Below, one piece after another: positions 40,349-48,754 of a stretch of 64,000 nt of DNA (within the stretch, counting starts at the first letter, position 1; every line of letters begins with the position of its first letter). The translations under genes were made by a program, and so were the position numbers. The DNA is from Candidatus Eisenbergiella merdavium. Lineage in GTDB: Bacteria; Bacillota; Clostridia; Lachnospirales; Lachnospiraceae. Location: NCBI GenBank assembly GCA_019119595.1, contig DWWS01000055.1, positions 1-64,000 on the forward strand. The letters are read 5' to 3'. A model generated the notes under the pieces. The model did no database searches. It saw only the letters and a program-made list of their open reading frames with translations, and had not been told where the DNA came from.

Positions 40349-40705
40349 GTGAACAGAAGGGAAATCGGGACGGCGTATGAGGAAGCGGCGGCTGTTTTTC
40401 TGGAGGGAAAGGGCGTCCGCATTCTGGAAAAAAATTTCAGGTGCCGGGAGGGTGAGATCGATCTGATCGGCAGGGACGGGGAGTATCTTGTCTTTTTCGA
40501 GGTGAAATACCGGAAAAATGCGGATGCCGGCTTCCCGGCGGAAGCGGTGGGAATTGCGAAGCAGAAGAAGATCTGCCGGGCGGCAAAGTATTATTTATAT
40601 CGGAAACACTGGGGAGAAAGCGTTCCGGTGCGGTTTGACGTGATCGCGGTCTGCGCGGAGCGTATGAACTGGTACCAGAATGCTTTTGATTATATCGGGA
40701 ACTGA
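40349..40705 (+). CDS. yraN: UPF0102 family protein YraN
   Basis: This 118-residue YraN-like endonuclease-fold protein has REIGTAYEEAAAVFLEGKG, ILEKNFRCREGEIDLIGRDG with the acidic motif, and VFFEVKYRKNADAG. It usually lies next to rnhB, as here. The start is GTG at 40349 after GGAGGAAGCG. The function is not firmly known; DNA repair has been suggested for relatives. Confidence 0.93.
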   Translation: MNRREIGTAYEEAAAVFLEGKGVRILEKNFRCREGEIDLIGRDGEYLVFFEVKYRKNADAGFPAEAVGIAKQKKICRAAKYYLYRKHWGESVPVRFDVIAVCAERMNWYQNAFDYIGN

Positions 40706-40729
40706 ACCTCAGCGCAAAGGAAGGAGAAT

Positions 40730-41614
40730 ATGGAGCAGAAGGACGGACTGAAAAGAAAAGCGGGCATTCTGCCGGGAATGGAATGCTTTCAGAAAAACGG
40801 CGCGGAATATCTGACCTTTCCCGCCATCAGCAGGACGGGCATGGTGAGTCATCTGATGACCATGCGCGCGGGCGGCGTCAGCGAGGGCGACCTGCGGAGC
40901 ATGAACCTGAGCTTTTCAAGGGGAGACAAAAGAGAAAATGTGGAGGAAAATTTCCGCAGAACGGCGGCGCTTCTTGGCTGCCGTCCGGAGGATATCGTCT
41001 GCTCCGACCAGACCCATACCACCAACATCCGGCGGGTGACTGCGGCGGATAAGGGAAAGGGCGTGGTCCGGCCGAAGGATTATACAGACGTGGACGGACT
41101 GATCACTGATGAGCCGGGAATCGCTCTTGCCACCTTCTATGCGGACTGCGTCCCGCTTCTGTTCGTGGATCCGGTCAGGCGTGCGGTGGGCCTGTCTCAT
41201 TCCGGCTGGCGCGGGACAGCGCAGGGAATGGGGGCCAGGACGGCAGAAGCCATGAAGGAGGCCTTTGGAAGCCGCACGGAGGATCTGCTCGTGGGAATCG
41301 GCCCTTCCATCTGCCGGGACTGCTATGAGGTGAGCGAGGATGTGGCGGAGGCCTTCCGGGAGCTGTTTTCCCGGGCGGATTTTCAGGGGCTTTCTGTCCG
41401 GCTTTCCGATGTGCTGTTTGATAAGGGAAACGGAAAGTATCAGCTTGATCTCTGGAAGGTAAACCAGGCGGTCTGCCTTTCGGCGGGCGTCAGGCCGGAG
41501 CATATCAGTATGACGGATGTGTGCACCTGCTGCAATCCCGACAGGCTGTTTTCTCATCGTGCCAGCGGAGGGAAAAGAGGAAATCTGGGCATGTTCGTCA
41601 TGCTGCTTCCGTAA
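40730..41614 (+). CDS. pgeF: PgeF/LACC1-type multicopper polyphenol oxidoreductase family protein
   Basis: This 294-residue YlmD/YfiH family protein has SHLMTMRAGGVSEGDLRSMNLS, SDQTHTTNIR, HSGWRGTAQGMG, IGPSICRDCYEV and CTCCNPDRLFSHR, which contain the conserved His and Cys. Relatives act as purine nucleoside phosphorylase/deaminase or edit peptidoglycan precursors, rather than true laccases. GGAAGGAGAAT precedes the start. It follows yraN by 24 bp and may belong to the same transcript. Confidence 0.9.
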   Translation: MEQKDGLKRKAGILPGMECFQKNGAEYLTFPAISRTGMVSHLMTMRAGGVSEGDLRSMNLSFSRGDKRENVEENFRRTAALLGCRPEDIVCSDQTHTTNIRRVTAADKGKGVVRPKDYTDVDGLITDEPGIALATFYADCVPLLFVDPVRRAVGLSHSGWRGTAQGMGARTAEAMKEAFGSRTEDLLVGIGPSICRDCYEVSEDVAEAFRELFSRADFQGLSVRLSDVLFDKGNGKYQLDLWKVNQAVCLSAGVRPEHISMTDVCTCCNPDRLFSHRASGGKRGNLGMFVMLLP

Positions 41615-41670
41615 GGCGAGAGGCGGCATGACGCTGAAATCGTTTCTCAGGGGAAAGAAGGAATATTAAA

Positions 41671-43674
41671 ATGGCGAAAACGGATATTGCGGTGGCGGAG
41701 CTGATCTGGAATCTGATGACAGGAAAAACGGGAAACGTGAGCCGGACGGATTTCTTTCCGCAGAAGCCGGCGTTTGAGGATGCCGTTCCTGCACGGGGGG
41801 CGTCTGCCGGGGAGGATGTCTTTCCGGATGCTTTCACGGAAAATAGTCCTGAAATTTTTCCGGAGATCTCCCTTCCTCGGGCGACACCGGAAAGCCAGGG
41901 GATTTCTTCTGTGCGGCTTGCGCGCTTTTTAAAGGAGCTTGCGGCGAAGGAGAGCACGGATATTCATCAGGCGCTGGTGGTAAGAAACGGATTCGTGATC
42001 TGCGAATGCGGCTTCGCTCCGTATAAAAGAGGTATGTGGCATGCCAGCTATTCCATGTGCAAAAGCATCGTCGGTATGGCGGTGGGAATGCTCGTGGCGG
42101 AGGAAAAGCTGAAGCTGACGGATCGGGTGACCGATTTTTTCCGCAAAAGAAGCCTGCGCAATCTTCTTCGCATGAGGGACGTTACGGTGGAGCATCTGCT
42201 CACCATGACCAGCGGCGTGAGCTTCCGGGAAACTGGGATCATCGCCGGAAATGACTGGGTGAAGGGCTTTCTGGAGGCGGGACTGGATGGAACGCCGGGA
42301 AAGGACTTTGAATATAACAGCATGAATACCTATATGCTGTCCGCCATCGTGACGGAGCTGACCGGAGAAACGCTGACGGAGTATCTCAGGCCCAGACTGT
42401 GGGAGCCGCTCGGGATCAGGAGGATTTTCTGGGAGGTCTGTCCCATGGGGATCACCAAGGGCGGCTGGGGACTGTTCCTGCGGCCGGAGGACGCCGCGAA
42501 GCTTGGCATGCTTTATCTGCAGAAGGGCCGCTGGAATGGCCGTCAGCTCGTCCCCGCGGAATGGGTGGAGGCGTCCTGCCGGCCCAGCGCTCAGGCGCCG
42601 GAAGTGATGAGCACGCATGGCTACGGCTATCAGCTCTGGATGGGAAGCAGAGAGGGCTCCTTCAACTATAACGGCATGCTGGGGCAGAACGTGGTGGCCT
42701 ACCCGGATATGAACCTGGTGGTGGTGACAAACGCGGGCAGCCATGACCTTTTTCAAAACTGCGAGCTGATGGGAATCGTAAAAAAATCTTTTGAGACGGA
42801 TTTTGAGCCGCCCCTGATTCTGCCGGAGGATGCGGCGGGATACGGGCTGCTCTGCCGGACGGTGGAGGAGCTGGAGGGGCGAGGAGGCGGTCTTGCAAAG
42901 ATCCGGCAGGGCGGCTGGACAGACGGCAGAAGCGGCAGAAACACCGGAAGCAGGGCTTCGTTCAGAGGGCCCCGCCGCTTGCGCAGAAGCGGGAGAGGCA
43001 TCGGGGAAACGGGGCTGGAAATGGAACGGGGAATGGATCGGAAAGCGGACTGCGGGGATATCTTGCTGCGGGAATGCTTCCTGCCCTCACTGAACGGACG
43101 TATCTATGAAATGGAGCAGAAGCAGGCGGGACTGATGCCGCTTTTGATGCAGGTACTTCACAACAATTATACGGAAGGGATCCGGTCGATCGGATTTGAG
43201 ATGCGGGGCAGAACACTGTATCTGCGGCTTTTTGAGGGAGAGGAGGAAAGGCTGCTTCCCGCAGGCTTCGGACAGGGGGCTGAAACGGAGATTTCCTTCG
43301 GCGGCGAGCTTTACCGGATCAGTACAACGGCAGAATGCCGGCGGGATGAAAACGGCAGGCCGGTTCTGAAGCTGGATATCGCTTTTCTGGAGGAGGCCTG
43401 CAGACGGAGGCTGAACCTGTATTTTGAGGGAGAAAAGGCGGAGCGGCTGGAGGCGGTCTGGGATGAGACGCCGGGGAGAGACGTGATCCTGGAGGGGCTG
43501 GACGCCTTTCTGGATACGGAAGGGAAGGGCTTTCTGATGAACGCGCTGAAGGAGCGGGGCGGCATGGAGGTGTTTCAGATCCTGGCGGAGCATACCATCC
43601 GCCCGGTGTGCCGGGGAAGGCTTCAGGCGGACGGGGAAGCAGAGGGCTGTCCGGCCTCTGACGCGCCGGCTTGA
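41671..43674 (+). CDS. Serine hydrolase (class C beta-lactamase-like) with C-terminal extension
   Basis: This 667-residue protein has no signal peptide. Its central domain, about residues 75-380, is beta-lactamase/DD-peptidase-like: the SxxK motif in SMCKSIVGMAVGM, the YxN motif in EYNSMNTYML and HGYGYQLW. Such enzymes are esterases or peptidases, rarely antibiotic-degrading. Residues from 440 to 667 are an extra region of unknown fold, with a low-complexity Gly/Arg-rich linker before it. A putative start earlier or later is unlikely given AAAGAAGGAATATTAAA ahead of ATG 41671. It precedes a two-component system by 85 bp, but any link is unknown. Confidence 0.8.
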   Translation: MAKTDIAVAELIWNLMTGKTGNVSRTDFFPQKPAFEDAVPARGASAGEDVFPDAFTENSPEIFPEISLPRATPESQGISSVRLARFLKELAAKESTDIHQALVVRNGFVICECGFAPYKRGMWHASYSMCKSIVGMAVGMLVAEEKLKLTDRVTDFFRKRSLRNLLRMRDVTVEHLLTMTSGVSFRETGIIAGNDWVKGFLEAGLDGTPGKDFEYNSMNTYMLSAIVTELTGETLTEYLRPRLWEPLGIRRIFWEVCPMGITKGGWGLFLRPEDAAKLGMLYLQKGRWNGRQLVPAEWVEASCRPSAQAPEVMSTHGYGYQLWMGSREGSFNYNGMLGQNVVAYPDMNLVVVTNAGSHDLFQNCELMGIVKKSFETDFEPPLILPEDAAGYGLLCRTVEELEGRGGGLAKIRQGGWTDGRSGRNTGSRASFRGPRRLRRSGRGIGETGLEMERGMDRKADCGDILLRECFLPSLNGRIYEMEQKQAGLMPLLMQVLHNNYTEGIRSIGFEMRGRTLYLRLFEGEEERLLPAGFGQGAETEISFGGELYRISTTAECRRDENGRPVLKLDIAFLEEACRRRLNLYFEGEKAERLEAVWDETPGRDVILEGLDAFLDTEGKGFLMNALKERGGMEVFQILAEHTIRPVCRGRLQADGEAEGCPASDAPA

Positions 43675-43759
43675 AAAAAATTAAGAAAAAATACAGACTT
43701 CCTTTTCGGTTTATTAAAAGAACTGTGTTTTACTGATAAATATGGAGGAGATACGAAAG

Positions 43760-44452
43760 ATGACGAATATTCTGGTTTGCGACGACGACAGGGAGATCGT
43801 GGAAGCGATTGAGATCTATCTGGCTCAGGAGGGGTATCATGTGATCAAGGCATACGACGGCGAGCAGGCGATCGCAGCTCTTAGGACGAACGAGGTGCAC
43901 CTTCTGATCATCGATGTGATGATGCCGAAGCTGGACGGCATCCATGCCACGCTGAAGATCAGAGAATACAGCAGCATCCCGATCATCATTCTGTCCGCCA
44001 AGTCCGAGGATGCGGATAAGATCCTCGGGCTGAATATCGGGGCGGACGATTATGTGACAAAGCCCTTCAATCCGCTGGAGCTGGTGGCGAGGGTGAAATC
44101 GCATCTGCGCAGATATACCCAGCTAGGCAACCTGAATGCGGAAAACAATGCGATCTTCCGCGCCGGAGGGCTTGTCATCAACGACGACACCAAGGAAGTG
44201 ACGGTGGACGACGAGCCGGTGAAGCTGACGCCCATTGAGTACAACATCCTTCTTCTTCTGGTGAAAAATCAGGGCCGGGTGTTTTCCATCAATCAGATTT
44301 ATGAAAGCATCTGGGAGGAGGAGGCAATCGGCGCGGACAATACGGTGGCGGTGCATATCCGGCACATCCGGGAGAAGATCGAGATCAATCCCAAGGAACC
44401 ACGTTACCTGAAGGTGGTCTGGGGCGTGGGCTACAAGATTGAAAAGCAGTGA
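43760..44452 (+). CDS. OmpR-family response regulator
   Basis: This 230-residue regulator has a receiver domain (1-115; CDDD acidic pocket, phosphoacceptor Asp52 in IIDVMMPKLDG, switch residues SAKS and K in VTKPF) and a winged-helix DNA-binding domain (about 130-230; LTPIEYNILLLLVKNQGRVFS, VAVHIRHIREKIE, YLKVVWGVGYKIE). It is VanR-like. GGAGGAGATACGAAAG precedes ATG 43760, which is preferred over an ATG at 43742 that lies just ahead of that site. The histidine kinase gene follows by 101 bp. Confidence 0.93.
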   Translation: MTNILVCDDDREIVEAIEIYLAQEGYHVIKAYDGEQAIAALRTNEVHLLIIDVMMPKLDGIHATLKIREYSSIPIIILSAKSEDADKILGLNIGADDYVTKPFNPLELVARVKSHLRRYTQLGNLNAENNAIFRAGGLVINDDTKEVTVDDEPVKLTPIEYNILLLLVKNQGRVFSINQIYESIWEEEAIGADNTVAVHIRHIREKIEINPKEPRYLKVVWGVGYKIEKQ

Positions 44453-44553
44453 GAGCAGAAGGCGGTAAGAAAGACGGGCTTTAAGGCCGAAAGGCGGTAA
44501 GAGCCAAAAGGCGTCAGGTGCGGCTGCGGGAAGAAGGCCGGGAAGGAGCGACA

Positions 44554-47190
44554 ATGAGTAAAAATGGCATAATGGGAAAGGGCAGAAGGGCGGTGCTTCT
44601 GTTTCTTGCGGTGCTTCTGACCGCTCTTGCGGCGGGATGTGTGGCGGCTGTTTTCGCCAATTCATTCATTATGGTGGAGGGATCAGACGGAAAGGTAAGC
44701 TATTTTGTTTCTCCTCTTGCGCAGAAGGCTCTTTTTGAGGACTCAGAAATCTTTGACGATATTTTTGCCGCAGATGTCAAGGATGTGACCAGAATGGCGG
44801 TCATCCGCAGTCAGCTGGAAACGGACGGGGCCTATGACGGGAAGAAGCGGATCGACATTTCAGAATATGTGAACCGCACCAATACGTTGGATGAAGCGGT
44901 CATTTCGGCGGAATATTTCCTGGATGATCTGGTCAAGTGGAGCAATTACGGCTTCAGCTATGAGACGGTCTATGGGACGCAGGAGGAATTTGACCGGTGC
45001 TTTGCCATCGGCCTTGGGGTGAATGCGGAGAGCACCGATCTGAGCGTGGCGGACTACAGCCTGCAGTCCGAGCTTACCAGACAGGCCATCAAAAATTCGG
45101 TGCAGGCTGCGGGAACGGACCTTCTGAGCCTTCGCATTATCGCGGAGATGCCGGATTCCGTGGAGGCCTGGCTGAACCGTGCCGAGGAGCTCGGGGAGGA
45201 GCCTGACGCCGCTTCGGTGCTTGCCGTGGATATTCTGGTTCCCAGATACTATTCGGCGGACGGCTGTGATCTTGCGGACTACGCTTCCAGTCTGGAGGAG
45301 TATATCACCCTGCGCAATACGCTGGTGGACGCGGGAAATCAGCTTTTCCATAATTTCACGGAATACAGCAGCTTCAAAAACTATTACGGTGAAGAGCAGA
45401 CGAACATCAGATACTGCTATCAGATGCAGGTGGACGGAGAACGCATCCTTTTCACAAATGTGTCCGCTGATTTCGGCGGAATGAAGGAGGATGAGATAAC
45501 GGAATACTTTTCCGCATACGGAAGGAACCTTTATTATAATCCGGATCAGGTTGAGCTTGCGACCAATACGGACATGACGACGGAGGAAATGAGGGCCTTC
45601 CTCGGGAGCTATGAATACGCCTTTGGAGAAGGCTCCAGGGTCTGGATCGGCGTGGATACCTCCTATCCGGCCAATGACAGCCTGGCGCGTGCGAGAAATG
45701 CCTTCATGCGGTTCATGCCTTATTACTGGCAGACGATAGGGGCGGGGACGCTTGCAGTCCTTCTTGCGGTCTGGCTCCTGGTCGTTCTGACCATCTATGA
45801 AGGGAGAACGGCAAAGGAGGACGGAGACGGCTATGCGATCGCCCTTCACAGAGGAGACCGCATTCCTACGGAGCTGCTTTTGGCCGCGCTGCTGATGACT
45901 GCGGCAGGCTTGGCTGCTCTGGCCATCGTATTTGGAAAAATCGTTCGCTTTGGAGAATACGGCTTCCTTGGGGAAGAAACGGATCCCTTTCTGCTGGCCG
46001 CGGCTGCGGCGGTGGCGGTTTTCCTTTTGGACTGGGCGGGGGCCGCGCTTTATCTGGGGCTGGTGCGCAGGCTCAAGGCACACATGTTCTGGAAAGGCGC
46101 CCTTGTGTGGAAGCTGGGGAGTCTGATCCGCAGATCCGCGTTCAGCCTGTACGAGCACAGCAGCATCGTGAGCCGTGAGCTGATCCCGTTTTTTGTGATC
46201 GTCCTGTTCAATCTTTGCATGGGCTTTGTCGGAGGGACTCCTGGAATCCTGGCTGCGGGCATTGTGGACGTGGCCGCAGGCTGCCTGCTTTACCTGGAAA
46301 GAAAGGATCTGCAGAGCATTGTGGACGGAACGCAGACCATCGGCGGCGGCAGGTTTGATGCCAAGATCGACGCTTCCCGGATGCATGGAGAAAACAGGGC
46401 GCTGGCTGAGGCAGTGAACAGCATCGGAGACGGGATCCAGGACGCGGTGGCGACCAGCATGAAGGATGAACGTCTGAAGGCTGATCTGATCACCAATGTT
46501 TCCCACGATATCAAAACGCCTCTGACCAGTATCATCAATTTCGTCAAGCTTCTGAAACGGGAAGAGATCGCGGATGAGAGGATCCGCGGCTATATCGAGG
46601 TGCTGGATGCAAAATCCCAGCGGCTGAAACAGCTCACGGACGACCTGGTGGAGGCGTCCAAGATCTCCTCCGGAAACATATCCCTTCAGATGGAACGCAT
46701 CAATTTTGTGGAGCTGATCAATCAGACCATCGGGGAATTTATGGAGAAAATGGACGAGAAATGTCTGCAGGTGATTCCGTCCATGCCGGAACAGCCGGTC
46801 TATATCGAGGCGGACAGCAGAAGGATCTGGCGTGTGGTGGAAAATCTGTTTGGAAACGTATATAAGTATGCGCTGGAAGGGACCAGGGTGTATCTGGATC
46901 TGACGGAACAGACGGAGAATGGGCAGAAAACGGCTGTCTTTTCCATGAAGAATATTTCCGCGCAGCCTCTGAACATCAATGCGGATGAGCTGATGCAGCG
47001 GTTTGTCCGGGGGGACGTGTCGCGCAGCACGGAGGGCAGCGGCCTTGGGCTTTCCATTGCCCAAAATCTGACGGAGCTGCAGAACGGGAAATTTGACATT
47101 TACCTGGACGGGGATCTGTTCAAGGTGATACTGACCTTCCCCTGCATGGAGGATGCGGGAAAGAAGCCCGGGAAGCTGCCGATGGTGTAG
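44554..47190 (+). CDS. Multi-pass membrane sensor histidine kinase
   Basis: This 878-residue kinase has a TM segment at about 11-33 and a large extracytoplasmic sensor region of about 360 residues with no recognised domain. Several more TM segments follow between about 395 and 575, then a HAMP-like linker and the dimerisation domain with His651 in NVSHDIKTPLTS. The ATPase part ends the protein, with VVENLFGNVYKYA (N box) and GSGLGLSIAQNLTEL (G2). It would phosphorylate the response regulator encoded just upstream. The ATG at 44554 has AAGGAG. The signal is unknown. Confidence 0.88.
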   Translation: MSKNGIMGKGRRAVLLFLAVLLTALAAGCVAAVFANSFIMVEGSDGKVSYFVSPLAQKALFEDSEIFDDIFAADVKDVTRMAVIRSQLETDGAYDGKKRIDISEYVNRTNTLDEAVISAEYFLDDLVKWSNYGFSYETVYGTQEEFDRCFAIGLGVNAESTDLSVADYSLQSELTRQAIKNSVQAAGTDLLSLRIIAEMPDSVEAWLNRAEELGEEPDAASVLAVDILVPRYYSADGCDLADYASSLEEYITLRNTLVDAGNQLFHNFTEYSSFKNYYGEEQTNIRYCYQMQVDGERILFTNVSADFGGMKEDEITEYFSAYGRNLYYNPDQVELATNTDMTTEEMRAFLGSYEYAFGEGSRVWIGVDTSYPANDSLARARNAFMRFMPYYWQTIGAGTLAVLLAVWLLVVLTIYEGRTAKEDGDGYAIALHRGDRIPTELLLAALLMTAAGLAALAIVFGKIVRFGEYGFLGEETDPFLLAAAAAVAVFLLDWAGAALYLGLVRRLKAHMFWKGALVWKLGSLIRRSAFSLYEHSSIVSRELIPFFVIVLFNLCMGFVGGTPGILAAGIVDVAAGCLLYLERKDLQSIVDGTQTIGGGRFDAKIDASRMHGENRALAEAVNSIGDGIQDAVATSMKDERLKADLITNVSHDIKTPLTSIINFVKLLKREEIADERIRGYIEVLDAKSQRLKQLTDDLVEASKISSGNISLQMERINFVELINQTIGEFMEKMDEKCLQVIPSMPEQPVYIEADSRRIWRVVENLFGNVYKYALEGTRVYLDLTEQTENGQKTAVFSMKNISAQPLNINADELMQRFVRGDVSRSTEGSGLGLSIAQNLTELQNGKFDIYLDGDLFKVILTFPCMEDAGKKPGKLPMV

Positions 47191-47240
47191 GGTGGCGGGA
47201 TGCCCCCGCGAGGCGTGACATTTTGCCCCGGAACAGTATC

Positions 47241-47293
47241 AAAAAAATACGCTTCCCCTGAGAGCAGAACCCTCAAGGGGAAGCGTATTTTTA
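47241..47293. terminator. Bidirectional terminator
   Basis: AATACGCTTCCCCT and AGGGGAAGCGTATT form a 14-bp stem with A7 before and T5 after. It serves the rightward kinase gene and the leftward prs gene. Confidence 0.92.
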
Positions 47294-47359
47294 TCCATGA
47301 AAATGTGCTGTCAGATGACAGCTCCTGACATCAAAAGCGATTCTGAGCCGCTTCCTTTC

Positions 47360-48547
47360 TCAGATATGATATTCCTCGCGTCTGTTGTACTTCGCAAGGA
47401 TGGCGTTGATCTTCTCCGTGGGAGTCATGACATGGGCCATGGATACATCATGATTCATGAAATCGATGATGGAAGCCATAAATTTGCTCATATCCGCCTC
47501 CACATAATAGGGACGTTCATAAAGCGCCGGAGGTTGCCAGGTGAGGTTGGTGGTGATCACCCGGTCGAACCAGCCGTTCTCATGGGCCTTGTCGAAAGCA
47601 TCCAGGCCGTTGGTGAACAGGCCGAAGGTGCAGCAGATGAACACCCGTTTCGCGCCCATTTCCTTGAGCTGTCTGGACGTGTCAAGCATGCTTTCGCCGG
47701 AGGAGATCATATCGTCGATGATGATCACATCCCTTCCTGCGATGTTGTCTCCCAGAAACTCATGGGCGACAATGGGGTTCTTTCCGTTGACGATGATGGA
47801 ATAATCGCGCCGCTTGTAGAACATTCCCGTATTTACGCCAAGAACGTTGCCGAAATAGACGGCGCGGTCCAGAGCGCCCTCGTCGGGGCTGATGACGGTG
47901 ACATGATCCTTGTCGATGATCAGGTCGTTTTCCACATCCAGGAGAGCCCGGATAAACTGATAGGGCGGGGTAAAATTGTCAAAGCCGTGCAGAGGAGTCG
48001 AATTCTGCACTCTGGGATCGTGGGCGTCAAAGGTGATGAAATTGTCCACGCCCATCTCGGCCAGCTCCGTGAGCATATAGGCGCAGTCCAGAGATTCCCG
48101 GCCGGCTCTTCTGTGCTGGCGGCCCTCATAGAGGAAGGGCATGATCACGTTGACGCGGCGGGCCTTTCCGGCGGCCGCGGCGATCATCCGCTTCAGATCC
48201 TGATAATTGTCGTCCGGGGATTTATGGTTGGTATAGCCGTTGATGGAATAGGTAAGACTGTGGTTACAGACGTCCACGATGATGAACAGATCCTTTCCAT
48301 GGACGGACTCATGAATGCTTCCCTTTGCCTCGCCGCTTCCGAAACGGGGGCATACGGCGTCCAGCAGGTAGCTGTCCGCAATATATCCCTGAAATGCGGG
48401 ATCCTTATGCTTGGGGCTTTTCATATCCTTTCGGAAGGAAACGAGATAATCGTTTACCTTCGCACCCAGTCCGGCGGCGGATTCCATGGCGAGAACCTTC
48501 AGGGGAGCGACGGGGAGAGCGTTTTCAAGTTCACGTACATTCGGCAT
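47360..48547 (-). CDS. prs: Ribose-phosphate pyrophosphokinase (long form)
   Basis: This 395-residue PRPP synthetase makes the ribosyl donor for purines, pyrimidines, NAD, His and Trp from ribose 5-phosphate and ATP. It has VNVIMPFLYEGRQHRRAGRE (ATP/flexible loop region), TFDAHDPRVQN, VISPDEGALDRA and the PRPP loop VIIIDDMISSGESML. It is about 75 residues longer than the usual 315-residue enzyme, with extra segments near the N-terminus, a form frequent in Lachnospiraceae. The gene is monocistronic, with its own promoter and the shared terminator at 47241-47293. Confidence 0.93.
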   Translation of the reverse strand: MPNVRELENALPVAPLKVLAMESAAGLGAKVNDYLVSFRKDMKSPKHKDPAFQGYIADSYLLDAVCPRFGSGEAKGSIHESVHGKDLFIIVDVCNHSLTYSINGYTNHKSPDDNYQDLKRMIAAAAGKARRVNVIMPFLYEGRQHRRAGRESLDCAYMLTELAEMGVDNFITFDAHDPRVQNSTPLHGFDNFTPPYQFIRALLDVENDLIIDKDHVTVISPDEGALDRAVYFGNVLGVNTGMFYKRRDYSIIVNGKNPIVAHEFLGDNIAGRDVIIIDDMISSGESMLDTSRQLKEMGAKRVFICCTFGLFTNGLDAFDKAHENGWFDRVITTNLTWQPPALYERPYYVEADMSKFMASIIDFMNHDVSMAHVMTPTEKINAILAKYNRREEYHI

Positions 48548-48659
48548 AATCTTTTCTCCTGTATATGGCTGCAGTTTAAAGCTGTCTGCTGTATAACTCT
48601 GTGGTTACAGTTTGCTGGCTGCCAGTGAACTGTAACATTCTGTGATTTGCAATACTTAA

Positions 48660-48705
48660 TTTATATCATTATGCTAGTGACACGTCAAGAAAATTCTAGT
48701 AGAAT
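48660..48705. promoter_or_regulatory. Overlapping divergent promoters (prs and DUF512 gene)
   Basis: Rightward: GTGACA (48677-48682), 17 bases, TAGAAT (48700-48705). Leftward for prs: TTGACG (minus strand, 48683-48688), 17 bases, TATAAA (48660-48665). The prs -35 box lies within the rightward spacer, so only one polymerase can use the region at a time. Confidence 0.7.
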
Positions 48706-48754
48706 GAATAGGGATAAATAGAAAGCAGCAGGACGACAAAAGAAGGAGGAGGCC

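Noticed and set aside
44453..44553. Short repeated AAGGCGGTAAGA between regulator and kinase genes
   Set aside because: Only two imperfect copies, no stem or known site; probably a chance duplication in a spacer.
44860..47064. Long open frame antisense to the histidine kinase
   Set aside because: It lies entirely opposite a clear kinase with all motifs, has no ribosome site, and its His/Arg/Pro-rich translation is typical of a shadow of GC-rich coding DNA.
47297..48628. Rightward open frame opposite prs
   Set aside because: prs is complete on the minus strand with promoter and terminator; the opposite frame begins within the shared terminator region and has no motif.
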